Source of the DNA: JAVBSN01 sp031556525 | GTDB taxonomy: Bacteria; Bacillota; Clostridia; Lachnospirales; Lachnospiraceae | Assembly: GCA_031556525.1 (NCBI GenBank) | Contig: JAVBSS010000037.1 | Location: 36,795-100,794 of the forward strand | DNA length: 64,000 bases | Direction: 5' to 3' | Part shown: piece after piece, positions 33,786-43,564 of the stretch | How the letters are laid out: the number at the start of each line of letters is the position of its first letter | Position numbering within the stretch: position 1 is the first letter of the stretch | Position numbers and translations under genes: made by a program | The notes under the pieces: generated by a model | Databases searched by the model: none | What the model was told of the DNA's origin: nothing | What the model saw: the letters and a program-made list of their open reading frames with translations, nothing else

Positions 33786-35291
33786 ATGGCAGAATATAGG
33801 CTTGAACTAAGAGGAATAAGTAAAAGCTTTCCGGGTGTAAAAGCACTAGATGATGTTACCATAAAAGTTAGACCCGGAACTGTACATGCTCTTATGGGTG
33901 AAAATGGTGCAGGAAAATCTACACTTATGAAATGCCTATTTGGCATATATAAGAAAGATGACGGAGAAGTTTACTTAGATGGAGAGAAAGTTGAAATAAC
34001 TAACGCAGATGATGCATTACACAAAGGAATAGCAATGGTTCATCAAGAGTTACAGCCAATTCCAGAAAGGAGTATTGCTGAAAATATATTCTGCGGAAGA
34101 TATCCACTTAAAGGAGTAGGACCTGTTAAGGTTATTGATCATAAAGCAATGAATGATGAGGCAAAGAGGCTGTTAGAAGAAGTGCGTATGCCTTATGATC
34201 CAAAAGCAAAATTAGGTACTTTATCAGTATCTCAGATGCAATCAGTAGAGATTGCAAAGGCAGTTTCCATGAATGCAAAAGTAGTAATTATGGATGAACC
34301 AACATCATCATTAACAGATAATGAAGTAGAAGCACTATTTTTAATAATAAATGACTTAAGAAAAAAAGGCGTATCAATAATATATATTTCCCACAAAATG
34401 GATGAGATTCTTAGAATATCAGATGACGTATCGATAATGAGAGATGGTCAGTATGTAGGAACGTGGGAGTCAAAAGATTTAACAACAGATATGATTATAT
34501 CTAAAATGGTTGGTCGTGAACTAACAAATATATATCCACCAAAGGATAATGAACCGGGTGAAGTTATTCTAGAATTAAAGGATGTTACTAGTATTAATCC
34601 TAAATCATTTAAAAATGTTAACCTTACATTAAGAAAAGGTGAAATATTAGGACTTGGTGGACTAGTAGGAGCACAGAGAACAGAACTTATGGAAGCCGTA
34701 TTTGGAATGAGAAATATCCAAAGTGGTGAAGTAATATATAAAGGAAAACCAGTAAAAATCAAACGTCCAAAAGATGCTATAAAAGATGGAATTGGTTTAA
34801 TAACAGAAGATCGTAGAGGCAATGGTATTTTTGGTGTCTTATCAATTGCAGATAACGTATCGATTGCTTCATTAGACAAGTACTTAGACTATAATTTAAT
34901 GATTAATCATAAAAAAGTAGAAAAGTTAGTAGAAGAAAACGTAGCAAAGTTGAGTATCAAAACACCTAGTAGTAAAACTTTAATACAAAGTCTATCAGGC
35001 GGTAATCAACAAAAAGTTATTATTTCTAGATGGTTAGCTAATGATCCGGATATTCTTATAATGGATGAACCGACAAGAGGTATTGATGTAGGTGCCAAAT
35101 ATGAGATATATCAGATTATGATTGAACTTGCAAAGCAAGGTAAAGCTATTGTTATGATTTCCTCAGAAATGGCAGAACTTATCGGAGTATCCGATAGAAT
35201 CGCTGTAATGTGTAACGGAAAGATGACAGGAGAAGTAAGCGGTGAAGAAGCAACTCAAGAAAAAATTATGGAATTTGCTACTAAATTCTAA
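33786..35291 (+). CDS. mglA: Sugar ABC transporter ATP-binding protein
   Basis: 501 residues with two fused nucleotide-binding domains, as in MglA/RbsA/XylG. Domain 1: Walker A GENGAGKSTLMKCLFGIY, signature in TLSVSQMQSVEIAKAV, Walker B VVIMDEPTSSL. Domain 2: a degenerate Walker A in LGLGGLVGAQRTELMEAVFG, TEDRRGNGIFG, signature SLSGGNQQKVIISRWL, and Walker B ILIMDEPTRGIDVGAK. Start ATG 33786, 7 bases after AGGAGG; a GTG directly before it is too close. Follows mglB after a terminator and overlaps the mglC leader. Confidence 0.93.
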   Translation: MAEYRLELRGISKSFPGVKALDDVTIKVRPGTVHALMGENGAGKSTLMKCLFGIYKKDDGEVYLDGEKVEITNADDALHKGIAMVHQELQPIPERSIAENIFCGRYPLKGVGPVKVIDHKAMNDEAKRLLEEVRMPYDPKAKLGTLSVSQMQSVEIAKAVSMNAKVVIMDEPTSSLTDNEVEALFLIINDLRKKGVSIIYISHKMDEILRISDDVSIMRDGQYVGTWESKDLTTDMIISKMVGRELTNIYPPKDNEPGEVILELKDVTSINPKSFKNVNLTLRKGEILGLGGLVGAQRTELMEAVFGMRNIQSGEVIYKGKPVKIKRPKDAIKDGIGLITEDRRGNGIFGVLSIADNVSIASLDKYLDYNLMINHKKVEKLVEENVAKLSIKTPSSKTLIQSLSGGNQQKVIISRWLANDPDILIMDEPTRGIDVGAKYEIYQIMIELAKQGKAIVMISSEMAELIGVSDRIAVMCNGKMTGEVSGEEATQEKIMEFATKF

Positions 35292-35308
35292 TGAAGGAGG
35301 ATATTAAA

Positions 35309-36310
35309 ATGGATAAGACTAAAAAATTTGATATAAAAAGTTTTTTGTTAAATAATGCAATTATAATAATATTGATAGGTTTATCACTATGTGTTGGACT
35401 TACAAATATAAGATTTTTCTCAGGAAACAACTTTGCAAATATAGCAGTTAATACAGCAGTACGTTTTATAATAGCCCTTGGTGTAAGTGGATGTCTTATA
35501 ACTAAAGGTACAGATCTTTCAGCAGGTCGTCTAGTAGGTTTAGGTGCCTGTGTTGCAGCGACATTTGTACAAAAACCAGATTATGTAGGAAAGTTTTTCC
35601 CTAATCTACCAGACATGGGTCCTTATGGTTCGATGTTAGTAGGATTAATAGCAGCAGTGGCGATATGTTGTGTGTTTGGATTTATAAATGGCTCTGTAAT
35701 ATCATTCTTTAAAGTACCACCATTTATCGCAACATTAGGTATGCAAACTATAGTATATGGTATTTGCTTGGTATATACAGGAGCTAACCCATTAGGTGGT
35801 TTCCGTAAAGAGTTTACTAATATAGCTACAGGAAAAGTAGTAAATATTCCATACTTATTCTTTATAGCAGTATTAATTGGTGGAACAATGTGGTTCTTAT
35901 ATAACATGACTAGACATGGTAAATACATGTACGCTATAGGTGGAAATGAGAACTCAGCAGAAGTTTCTGGTGTAAATGTTAATAAAACAAAGATAATTAT
36001 CTATACTTTAGCAGCAGGTTTATATGCAGTAGCAGGTTTCTTACTAGCATCAAAAGCTGGTGGAGCAACAGTTAATACAGGTTTAGGATATGAGTTAGAA
36101 GCAATCGCAGCATGTACTATTGGTGGTGTATCTACTAATGGTGGTGTTGGTAGAGTATCAGGTATATTAATTGGTGTACTTGTATTCGAAATATTAAAAT
36201 CATCTTTACAATTCCTTGGAGTAGATACTTCATACCAATACATCGTACAAGGTCTTGTAATTGTAATAGCAGTTGCACTTGATTTAAGAAAATATCTTGC
36301 AAAAAAATAA
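35309..36310 (+). CDS. mglC: Sugar ABC transporter permease
   Basis: 333 residues, about 8-10 membrane helices, of the RbsC/MglC (BPD_transp_2) family. Marks: GCLITKGTDLSAGRLVGLGA, FGFINGSVISFFKVPPFIATLG, YAIGGNENSAEVSGVNVNKTK (the ATPase-contact loop) and GGVSTNGGVGRVSGILIGVL. Start at MDKTKK after GAAGGAGG; the in-frame ATG at 35291 overlaps the mglA stop and lacks a site. Forms the importer with MglA and MglB. Confidence 0.93.
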   Translation: MDKTKKFDIKSFLLNNAIIIILIGLSLCVGLTNIRFFSGNNFANIAVNTAVRFIIALGVSGCLITKGTDLSAGRLVGLGACVAATFVQKPDYVGKFFPNLPDMGPYGSMLVGLIAAVAICCVFGFINGSVISFFKVPPFIATLGMQTIVYGICLVYTGANPLGGFRKEFTNIATGKVVNIPYLFFIAVLIGGTMWFLYNMTRHGKYMYAIGGNENSAEVSGVNVNKTKIIIYTLAAGLYAVAGFLLASKAGGATVNTGLGYELEAIAACTIGGVSTNGGVGRVSGILIGVLVFEILKSSLQFLGVDTSYQYIVQGLVIVIAVALDLRKYLAKK

Positions 36311-36339
36311 TTTATAAATTGTTAAATATGTTTTATAAT

Positions 36340-36369
36340 AATAGCGGAAGGATTCTTCCGCTATTTTAT
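36340..36369 (+). terminator. Terminator of mglBAC
   Basis: AATAGCGGAAG, GATT loop, CTTCCGCTATT, then TTATAT. Confidence 0.85.
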
Positions 36370-36439
36370 ATAATAAAAGTTTGTTATAATAGATGAGCGT
36401 AGATATAGAAATTAAGTTGTACATATAGGAGGTACGAAT

Positions 36440-36733
36440 ATGAGTTATAATGAAGAAGATAAGATTGAAGAAATGAAACGTGATATAATAGATAATGGTA
36501 ACGATGTAGAAGAATTAGGAAACGTAGATATAGAAGTTGTAGAAAATGAAAACACAGAAGATGATACAGTGCTAGAGGGTAGTAACGAGGATAGGAATAT
36601 AAAAGAGAAGGCATATGATAAATTGCCTTTTACTTATAAACAAGTAGATATATTTACAAAGGTATTAATAGGTGTATTTGCCATATTAATAATATATTTA
36701 ATTGTAACAAGCAATAGAATGCCTTGGAATTAG
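36440..36733 (+). CDS. Acidic single-pass membrane protein
   Basis: 97 residues. Residues 1-~58 are strongly acidic and low-complexity (VENENTEDDTVLEGSNEDRN), then KLPFTYKQVDIFTKVLIGVF leads into one membrane helix and a four-residue-scale outer tail ending RMPWN. Strong AGGAGG site. Unrecognised. It sits between the mgl transporter and the sensor kinase, 29 bases before the latter, so it may be co-expressed with the sensor genes. Confidence 0.65.
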   Translation: MSYNEEDKIEEMKRDIIDNGNDVEELGNVDIEVVENENTEDDTVLEGSNEDRNIKEKAYDKLPFTYKQVDIFTKVLIGVFAILIIYLIVTSNRMPWN

Positions 36734-36762
36734 AATAAAATTGATTGTGTAAGGATGATAGC

Positions 36763-38586
36763 ATGATAATTGATAACATAAAAAAATTATTTGTAAAATT
36801 AAATAAAATATATAACGGAATAAGCATCCAGTTATTAATATCAGCATCTTTTACAATAATAGCGTGTATTGGTATGATAGCCATGGGATCCATGTTATTC
36901 AGGAGGTTTGAAAATACAACTAAAGAACTTATTATCGAGAATAATAAGCAGTTAGTTGATCAAGCTTCGCTTAATATGGATACATATATTAGAAAGATGA
37001 TGCAAATATCAGACACTATGTATTATAGTGTTATTAAGAATACAGATTTATCAGAGGATAGTCTAGATTCTGATATGAGTCTACTATATGAAGCAAATAA
37101 GGATAGCTTGGTAAGTATTGCTTGTTTTACGGAAAAGGGAGAAATAATTGCGGCAACCCCAATATCAAATATTAAAACGAATCAAGATGTAGTTAATCAA
37201 GAATGGTTTATTAAAGCAAATAATAAAATAGAAAATGTTCATTTTTCAATACCTCATGTTCAAAATTTATTTCAGGATACCGATGCAAGATACTATTGGG
37301 TTACCTCATTAAGTAGAGCAGTAGAACTTACAGAAGGAGGTAATACTAGTAGAGGTGTTTTATTGGTAGATATGAACTTTAGTGGTATTGAAAAGATATT
37401 TACTAAGATAAACGATAAAAGTCAGGGGTATATGTATCTTATTGATAGTGAAGGTGAAATAATATATCATCCAAGACAAAAACTTATATACTCTAAACTT
37501 GAAAGTGAAAATAATATTGTTGCTGCAGGATATGAAGATGGAAGTTATGAGGAAGAATTTGAGGGGAACGATAGAATAGTTATTGTTAAGACAATAGGAT
37601 ACACTGGATGGAGAATAGTAAGTGTAACACCTAATGAAGAATTTGCGGTTAACCTTAACCAATTAAGATTATTCGTAGTTATAGTAATAACTTGTATGGC
37701 ATTTTTATTAGTATTTGCTAATATGTTTGTATCTCATAAAATAGCTGATCCTATAAAACGATTAGAAGAATCAGTAAAAGATTTAGAAAATGGCAACTTA
37801 GAACTAGATATTTATATAGGTGGTTCGCATGAAATAAAACATTTAGGAAATACAATAATGTCGGTAGTAAAGCAATTAAAGAAATTAATGGATGATATTG
37901 TTGTTGAACAGGAAGAGAAAAGAAAGACGGAATTAGATGCGCTGCAATCACAGATTAATCCTCATTTTCTATATAATACATTGGATTCGGTAATATGGAT
38001 GGTTGAGAGTGAGCGATATGAAGAAGCGACGTCTATGGTTACATCTTTGGCTAACTTATTTAGGATAAGTCTCAGCAAGGGTAAGAATATAATATCCATA
38101 GAAGATGAATTTAAACATGCAAAAAATTATCTAAACATACAAAAAGTTAGATATAAAAATAAATTTGAAGTAGAGGTGGATATTGATCCTAATATACTAG
38201 ACTGTGCTACTATTAAGTTGATAATCCAACCTTTAATTGAGAACGCTATATACTATGGTGTAGAGTGTCTTATGGATGAAGGAGAAATATATATCAAGGG
38301 TTATGAGAAGGATGGAGATGTATATATTGAAGTAACTGATAATGGGGTAGGAATACCTAAGGAAACGATTCCTTTATTGCTAACAGATGATACTAGGGTT
38401 AGGAAGAGGGGTTCTGGTATCGGACTCAAAAACGTTCATCAAAGAATTCAGTTATATTTTGGAGAAGAGTATGGTATAGAAATAGAAAGTGAGTTAGATG
38501 AGGGTACTACTATTAGAATACATATTCCAAAGATAAAATATTGTGATATTGAAGAGAAGGATGGTAGTATACATGAAAAAAAGTAA
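36763..38586 (+). CDS. LytS/YesM-like sensor histidine kinase
   Basis: 607 residues. Helix 1 at about 24-46, a large extracytoplasmic dCache-like sensor (about 47-290; QEWFIKANNKIENVHFS, DARYYWVTSLSRAVELTEGG, GYMYLIDSEGEIIYHP), helix 2 (LFVVIVITCMAFLLVFANMF), HAMP (IADPIKRLEESVKDLENGNL), the PF06580 phospho-His motif QINPHFLYNTLDSVIWM, and an ATP-binding domain (IQPLIENAIYYGV, DNGVGIP, GSGIGLKNVHQR). Start at MIIDNI, preceded by AAGGATGA. Its end overlaps the next gene by 14 bases. Likely partner of the YesN-like regulator at 29.5 kb. Confidence 0.92.
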   Translation: MIIDNIKKLFVKLNKIYNGISIQLLISASFTIIACIGMIAMGSMLFRRFENTTKELIIENNKQLVDQASLNMDTYIRKMMQISDTMYYSVIKNTDLSEDSLDSDMSLLYEANKDSLVSIACFTEKGEIIAATPISNIKTNQDVVNQEWFIKANNKIENVHFSIPHVQNLFQDTDARYYWVTSLSRAVELTEGGNTSRGVLLVDMNFSGIEKIFTKINDKSQGYMYLIDSEGEIIYHPRQKLIYSKLESENNIVAAGYEDGSYEEEFEGNDRIVIVKTIGYTGWRIVSVTPNEEFAVNLNQLRLFVVIVITCMAFLLVFANMFVSHKIADPIKRLEESVKDLENGNLELDIYIGGSHEIKHLGNTIMSVVKQLKKLMDDIVVEQEEKRKTELDALQSQINPHFLYNTLDSVIWMVESERYEEATSMVTSLANLFRISLSKGKNIISIEDEFKHAKNYLNIQKVRYKNKFEVEVDIDPNILDCATIKLIIQPLIENAIYYGVECLMDEGEIYIKGYEKDGDVYIEVTDNGVGIPKETIPLLLTDDTRVRKRGSGIGLKNVHQRIQLYFGEEYGIEIESELDEGTTIRIHIPKIKYCDIEEKDGSIHEKK

Positions 38587-39517
38587 ATACTTAATAACTA
38601 TAGTTGCTATGCTTGTCCTTATTGTAGCACTGTTCTTTGAATACAATAGTGTGAAAGATGAAAAAGTTGTTGAAGACTCTAAAAAAATATCAATGATAGT
38701 ATATGGTGATAGTCAAGAGACTTGGGAAGATTTGAAAATGGGGGCTTATCAGGCAGCCAAGGACTATAATGCAGAAATAAATTTTGTGGTAATGTCAAAT
38801 GAGAGTAATGCTAAGGAACAAACAGCTTTAATTGAGAGAGAAATTAGAAATGGTGCTGAGGGGATTATTATTGCACCAGTAAATAGTGAAAAGATGACGG
38901 ATAGTTTAGATAAGGTATTGAATCAAGTACCGATAGTTGAAATATACAATTATGTTGACACAAAAAATAATATTCCAGTGATAACAGCTAATAATTATGA
39001 AATGGGTGAAACGCTTGCTAATATAATTGATAGAGAAACAAGAGATTTGAAAATACTTGTAATAGTAGATAACATGGAGAGAAATGGTATATCTGATAGA
39101 TTGCAAGGATTTGAAGAGAATATTAAGAAGGAAAATATAGAATATTGGAATATTAACGGATTGATTCCGAGTAATTTGGTTAATAAAGTGGAAGAAGAAA
39201 GCTACGATGTGGTAATTGCTTTTGATAAGTTTGTGTTAGAAACAACAGGAGAAGTAATTGAAAAGGGTAATTATGATATTGACGTGTATGGAATGGGAAA
39301 TACAACGAAAATAGTTGACTATCTAGACAGAGAAATAATTGATGGAATTATATTTCAAAATGAATTTAACGTAGGATATATATCGGTAGAAAACATGATT
39401 TCATATTCGAACTATGGTGTAAATATCAAGGATATTTACATAGAATATAAATATATTAGTAGTGAAAGTTTATATGATACAGATAACCAGAGATTATTGT
39501 TTCCTGATGTACAATAG
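38573..39517 (+). CDS. Membrane-anchored sugar-binding protein, probable sensor accessory
   Basis: 314 residues. N-terminal uncleaved-looking signal anchor (KYLITIVAMLVLIVALFFEY) without a lipobox Cys, then a periplasmic-binding-protein type I fold (MIVYGDSQETWEDLKMGAYQ, GAEGIIIAPVNSEKM, VVIAFDKFVLETTGEV). Start ATG 38573 inside the end of the kinase gene, which implies coupled translation. A sugar-binding-like protein encoded with a LytS kinase is the arrangement of XylFII-LytS in solventogenic clostridia, where the binding protein presents the sugar to the kinase. The ligand here is unknown. Confidence 0.8.
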   Translation: MKKSKYLITIVAMLVLIVALFFEYNSVKDEKVVEDSKKISMIVYGDSQETWEDLKMGAYQAAKDYNAEINFVVMSNESNAKEQTALIEREIRNGAEGIIIAPVNSEKMTDSLDKVLNQVPIVEIYNYVDTKNNIPVITANNYEMGETLANIIDRETRDLKILVIVDNMERNGISDRLQGFEENIKKENIEYWNINGLIPSNLVNKVEEESYDVVIAFDKFVLETTGEVIEKGNYDIDVYGMGNTTKIVDYLDREIIDGIIFQNEFNVGYISVENMISYSNYGVNIKDIYIEYKYISSESLYDTDNQRLLFPDVQ

Positions 39518-39530
39518 GAGGAAGTGTGGC

Positions 39531-40559
39531 ATGAAAAGATATATTGCAATTGTATTAATGATATGTTTAATTATGGGTATGGTAGGTTGTGATGTAGGTA
39601 AGGATGAAGATGAAGTTAAAACTATTAAAATAGGCATTAGTGTATATGACCAATACGATACATTTGTAGCATCGTTGATGGATAGTTTAAATAAGTGGGC
39701 AAAAGAGAAAGAAACTGAAACAGGGATAGTGTTTAATATTGATATAGTAAATGCAGCAGGAAACCAAACGACTCAAAATGATCAAGTTGATAGCTTTGTG
39801 GAAAAGAGGTATGACGTAATATGTATTAATTTGGTTGATAGAACAGATACATCTATGATAATTGATAAAGCCAAAAATGCGGATATTCCAGTTATATTTT
39901 TTAATAGGGAATTAGTTGAGGAAGATTTAGAGAGATGGGAAAAATTATATTATGTTGGAGCTCCAGCGGAAGAGTCAGGTAAGCTTGAAGGAGAAATAGT
40001 TGTAGATTTATGTGATGAAAATTTTGAAAAGGTAGATAAAAATGGAGATGGTGTGATACAATATGTAATGATAGAGGGCGAAGCAGGACATCAAGATGCA
40101 CTACTTAGAACAGAATATTCTATAGAAACTATTATAAATAATGGATACAAAGTAGAAAAGTTAGGTAATGAAACTGCCAACTGGAAGAGAGCTCAATCAC
40201 AGAGTAAAATGACTAAACTTGCTGATAGTTATGGAGATAGCATAGAGTTGGTTATATGTAATAATGATGATATGGCATTAGGTGCTATAGATGTTCTTAA
40301 GAAAAGAGAGGATATAGTTATGCCTATAGTTGTTGGTATAGATGGACATAAGGAAGCGTTGTTAACTATACAGGAAGGTACTCTTTCAGGAACTGTATAT
40401 AATGATAATATAGGGCAAGCTAAAGCAATCTTGGAATTAGCGTATTCTTTAACAACAAATAAAGAGTTGCCAGAGGATATCGAAATTATAGACGGTAAAT
40501 TTATAAGATTACCATATCAGAAAGTTACACCGAAAAATATTGATAAATATTTAGAATAG
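39531..40559 (+). CDS. Second MglB-like substrate-binding lipoprotein
   Basis: 342 residues. MKRYIAIVLMICLIMGMVGC is a lipoprotein signal with lipobox. The mature protein is a paralogue of the transporter's MglB: ISVYDQYDTFVASLMDSLNK, YDVICINLVDRTDTSMIIDK, FNRELVEEDLERWEKLYYVG, the Ca-loop-like DKNGDGVIQYVMIEG, and CNNDDMALGAIDVLK. Placed after the kinase and the anchored binding protein, and away from mglA/C, it may serve sensing or supply the same transporter. Start after AGGAGGAAGTGTGGC; earlier in-frame ATGs lie inside the previous gene. Confidence 0.85.
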   Translation: MKRYIAIVLMICLIMGMVGCDVGKDEDEVKTIKIGISVYDQYDTFVASLMDSLNKWAKEKETETGIVFNIDIVNAAGNQTTQNDQVDSFVEKRYDVICINLVDRTDTSMIIDKAKNADIPVIFFNRELVEEDLERWEKLYYVGAPAEESGKLEGEIVVDLCDENFEKVDKNGDGVIQYVMIEGEAGHQDALLRTEYSIETIINNGYKVEKLGNETANWKRAQSQSKMTKLADSYGDSIELVICNNDDMALGAIDVLKKREDIVMPIVVGIDGHKEALLTIQEGTLSGTVYNDNIGQAKAILELAYSLTTNKELPEDIEIIDGKFIRLPYQKVTPKNIDKYLE

Positions 40560-40572
40560 TAAGGGGAAAGTT

Positions 40573-41787
40573 ATGAAAGTATTTGAGAAATCAAGAAAAC
40601 TTGATAATGTTTGTTATGATGTTAGAGGACCAGTGGTTGAAGAAGCAGACAGAATGATAGAAAATAATGTGCCGATATTAAAACTTAATATTGGAAATCC
40701 AGCACCATTTGGATTTAATGCACCAGAAGAAGTTATAAGGGATTTTAGATATAATCTAATGGATTCCCAAGGGTATTCAGACTCAAAGGGATTGTTTAGT
40801 GCAAGAAAAGCAATTATGCAATATTGTCAATTAAAAAACATACCAGGAGTACAGATAAATGATATTTATACTGGAAATGGTGTTAGCGAATTAATAACCA
40901 TGTCGATGCAAGGGTTGTTAAATGATGGGGATGAAGTTCTTATACCATCACCAGATTATCCGCTATGGACAGCATCTGCAAATCTTGCAGGAGGAAAACC
41001 AGTTCATTATATATGTGATGAAAAGTCAGATTGGTATCCAGATTTAGATGATATCGAGAAGAAGATAACAGATAGAACTAAGGGGATTGTTATTATTAAC
41101 CCTAATAATCCAACGGGAGCCTTGTATCCAAAAGATGTATTAGAGAAAATAGTTGATATAGCTAGACGACATGAATTAATTATATTTTCAGATGAAATAT
41201 ATGATAGATTGGTTATGGATGGAAAACAGCATATATCTATAGCATCTTTAGCACCAGATGTTATGTGTGTTACATTTAACGGATTGTCAAAATCTCATAG
41301 AATAGCAGGATTTAGAAGTGGATGGATGACTTTAAGTGGAGATAAATCGAAGGCGCAAGGTTACATAGAGGGGTTGAACATGTTGTCATCTATGAGATTA
41401 TGTTCTAATGTCCCAGCACAATCGATTATACAGACAGCCCTTGGGGGTGTTCAAAGTGCTGATGAACTAATACTCCCAGGTGGAAGAATCTATGAACAAA
41501 GAGAATTTATATATAATGCACTTAATGATATACCAGGTATAACAGCGGTGAAACCAGAAGCAGCATTTTATATATTTCCAAGGATTGATACTAAGAAATT
41601 TGGAATAGTTAACGATGAACAATTTGCATTGGACTTCTTAAGACAGCAAAAAGTGTTAGTAGTTCATGGTGGAGGATTTAATTGGACTGAACCAGATCAT
41701 TTTAGAATAGTATATTTGCCAAGAATAGAAGAATTGAAGGAAGCAATGAATAAGCTAGAATTATTCTTGAAGAATTACCATCAATAG
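40573..41787 (+). CDS. Alanine/aspartate-type aminotransferase (AlaA-like)
   Basis: 404 residues, fold type I PLP enzyme of class I/II. It begins MKVFEKSRKLDNVCYDVRGP, a start typical of AlaA (glutamate-pyruvate aminotransferase). PLP-binding features: NPNNPTGALYPKDVLE, FSDEIYDRLVMDG, and the Schiff-base Lys in FNGLSKSHRIAGFRSGW; C-terminal Arg in DHFRIVYLP. Substrate preference (alanine/pyruvate) is by family resemblance. It is 13 bases after the binding protein and is followed by a terminator. Confidence 0.88.
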   Translation: MKVFEKSRKLDNVCYDVRGPVVEEADRMIENNVPILKLNIGNPAPFGFNAPEEVIRDFRYNLMDSQGYSDSKGLFSARKAIMQYCQLKNIPGVQINDIYTGNGVSELITMSMQGLLNDGDEVLIPSPDYPLWTASANLAGGKPVHYICDEKSDWYPDLDDIEKKITDRTKGIVIINPNNPTGALYPKDVLEKIVDIARRHELIIFSDEIYDRLVMDGKQHISIASLAPDVMCVTFNGLSKSHRIAGFRSGWMTLSGDKSKAQGYIEGLNMLSSMRLCSNVPAQSIIQTALGGVQSADELILPGGRIYEQREFIYNALNDIPGITAVKPEAAFYIFPRIDTKKFGIVNDEQFALDFLRQQKVLVVHGGGFNWTEPDHFRIVYLPRIEELKEAMNKLELFLKNYHQ

Positions 41788-41815
41788 AGAATTACATAAA
41801 CGATTATGAAATATG

Positions 41816-41847
41816 ATAAGCCCCTTGTCGAATGACAAGGGGCTTAT
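41816..41847. terminator. Bidirectional terminator
   Basis: Perfect 14-pair stem ATAAGCCCCTTGTC/GACAAGGGGCTTAT with a GAAT loop, between convergent genes. Confidence 0.8.
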
Positions 41848-41881
41848 CGATTGTTCTAAATTCTTATCTAGTATATTAGGT

Positions 41882-42823
41882 TTACTTGAATTCGTCTTTT
41901 GCACCAACTTCAGTTAATGCTTTAACCATACCAGCCATTCCTTGAATTTCAGAATGAATAATTATCTTAGTAGCTTTACCATCTGCAGCTTTTGCAAATG
42001 CCTCTAAGCTCTTGATTTGAATTACAGCGTCATTTGGTTCAGCTTCTTTTATGAATCTAATACCGTCTGCGTTAGCTTGTTGAATTGACTTGATTGCTTG
42101 TGCTTGACCTTCAGCTTCTTTGATAGTAGCTTCTCTCTTAGCTTCTGCTCTAAGTATTGCAGCTTGTTTATCAGCTTCAGCTTCAAGGATAGAAGATTCT
42201 TTGTGACCTTCAGCGCGAAGGATAGCTGATTTCTTCTCACCTTCAGCACGAAGAATTTGCTCACGTCTTTCACGTTCTGCCTTCATCTGTTTCTCCATTG
42301 CATCTTGAATAGCAGATGGAGGAATGATGTTTTTAAGCTCAACACGATTTACTTTAATACCCCAAGGATCAGTGGCGATATCAAGAGTAGCACGCATCTT
42401 AGTGTTGATTGTTTCTCTTGAAGTAAGAGTTTCGTCAAGTTCAAGATCACCAATGATGTTACGAAGAGTAGTTGCTGTTAAGTTCTCGATTGCCATAATT
42501 GGATTCTCAACACCGTAGCAATATAACTTTGGATCAGTAATTTGATAGAATATTACTGTATCAATTCTCATTGTTACGTTATCCTTAGTGATAACTGGTT
42601 GAGGAGCAAAATCTACAACTTGTTCTTTAAGAGTAACTTGCTTAGCAACTTTGTCTAGAATAGGCATTTTCACATGAAAACCTACTGACCAAGTTCCTGT
42701 GTAAGCTCCTAAACGTTCAATTACATAAGCGTGTGCTTGAGGAACGATTCGTATACTACTTAGTATACTTACTAGTAAAATAAATGCTGCAAAAAAAACT
42801 AAACCTATTAAAAATCCACCCAT
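41882..42823 (-). CDS. SPFH/Band 7 domain protein (QmcA/stomatin-like)
   Basis: 313 residues. One N-terminal membrane helix (LIGLVFFAAFILLVSILSSI), then the Band 7 domain (VPQAHAYVIERLGAYTGTWS, VKMPILDKVAKQVTLKEQVV, LDETLTSRETINTKMRATLD, WGIKVNRVELKNIIPP), then a coiled-coil with repeated RAEGEKKSAILRAEGHKE-type heptads and an AEPNDAVIQIKSLEAFAKAADG ending. Such proteins form large membrane cages or lipid microdomains, often with FtsH or NfeD partners. It follows the nfeD gene on the same strand by 48 bases. AGGTTT precedes the start; the site is GGAGG. Confidence 0.92.
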   Translation of the reverse strand: MGGFLIGLVFFAAFILLVSILSSIRIVPQAHAYVIERLGAYTGTWSVGFHVKMPILDKVAKQVTLKEQVVDFAPQPVITKDNVTMRIDTVIFYQITDPKLYCYGVENPIMAIENLTATTLRNIIGDLELDETLTSRETINTKMRATLDIATDPWGIKVNRVELKNIIPPSAIQDAMEKQMKAERERREQILRAEGEKKSAILRAEGHKESSILEAEADKQAAILRAEAKREATIKEAEGQAQAIKSIQQANADGIRFIKEAEPNDAVIQIKSLEAFAKAADGKATKIIIHSEIQGMAGMVKALTEVGAKDEFK

Positions 42824-42871
42824 ATTAAAACCTCCATAAATATATTTGTTTTTATAAAAAATAGAATGTAT

Positions 42872-43303
42872 CTATTCTTTTTCGACTATTGCTTTTACAC
42901 CTTGAATATCTATAATGTTAACAGTAACTCCGGCCCCTATAATATCATCTGAATTAGAGCGAGCTGTCCATTCGATACCGTTCAATTTAATTTGACCAGT
43001 CTCTTCGAGATTATTGATTGTCGATATAACTATTGCTTTTGAGCCAATGAGACTATCTAAATTTGTTTTCTCGAGTTTACTATTCAAATGTTTTTCGGCC
43101 ATTGGTCTTGTGAATAGTAGTAATACAACAGATACAACGAAAAATAGTACTACTTGTAGCCAAAGTGGACCGTTAAAACCAGCGACAATTGCTGAAACTA
43201 AAGCTCCACCAGCAAACCATATAGAAGTCAACCCTAGAGAAATCATCTCAACTATAACACATACAGCAACAATTACTAACCATACTATTACAGCAGTTTC
43301 CAT
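42872..43303 (-). CDS. NfeD-like membrane protein
   Basis: 143 residues: four hydrophobic segments in the first ~75 residues (VIVWLVIVAVCVIVEMISLG; LVSAIVAGFNGPLWLQVVLF), then a soluble OB-fold (SLIGSKAIVISTINNLEETG, QIKLNGIEWTARSNSD, GVTVNIIDIQGVKAIVE). The short NfeD type partners SPFH proteins of the next gene; the two are a common conserved pair in bacteria. Preceded by GGGAGG. Confidence 0.92.
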   Translation of the reverse strand: METAVIVWLVIVAVCVIVEMISLGLTSIWFAGGALVSAIVAGFNGPLWLQVVLFFVVSVVLLLFTRPMAEKHLNSKLEKTNLDSLIGSKAIVISTINNLEETGQIKLNGIEWTARSNSDDIIGAGVTVNIIDIQGVKAIVEKE

Positions 43304-43564
43304 AATATATACCTCCCTTATTTATATAATAATACGTTCATTTTACTTCAATTAGCTATTTTATACAATAGATTATGGTATTTATCTGAAAATAATAGAG
43401 AGGGTTATAATATCAAAAATGGCATTTTACATGAAATTTACAAAAAGCCGTAGCAAAATTTACAATGCTTATATATAATTAACGTAGTTATTACATATTA
43501 AACAATTATTACAATTGTTATGTTGAAAAAATTAAGAAATGCAAAGGTACTAGGAGGAAGAAAA

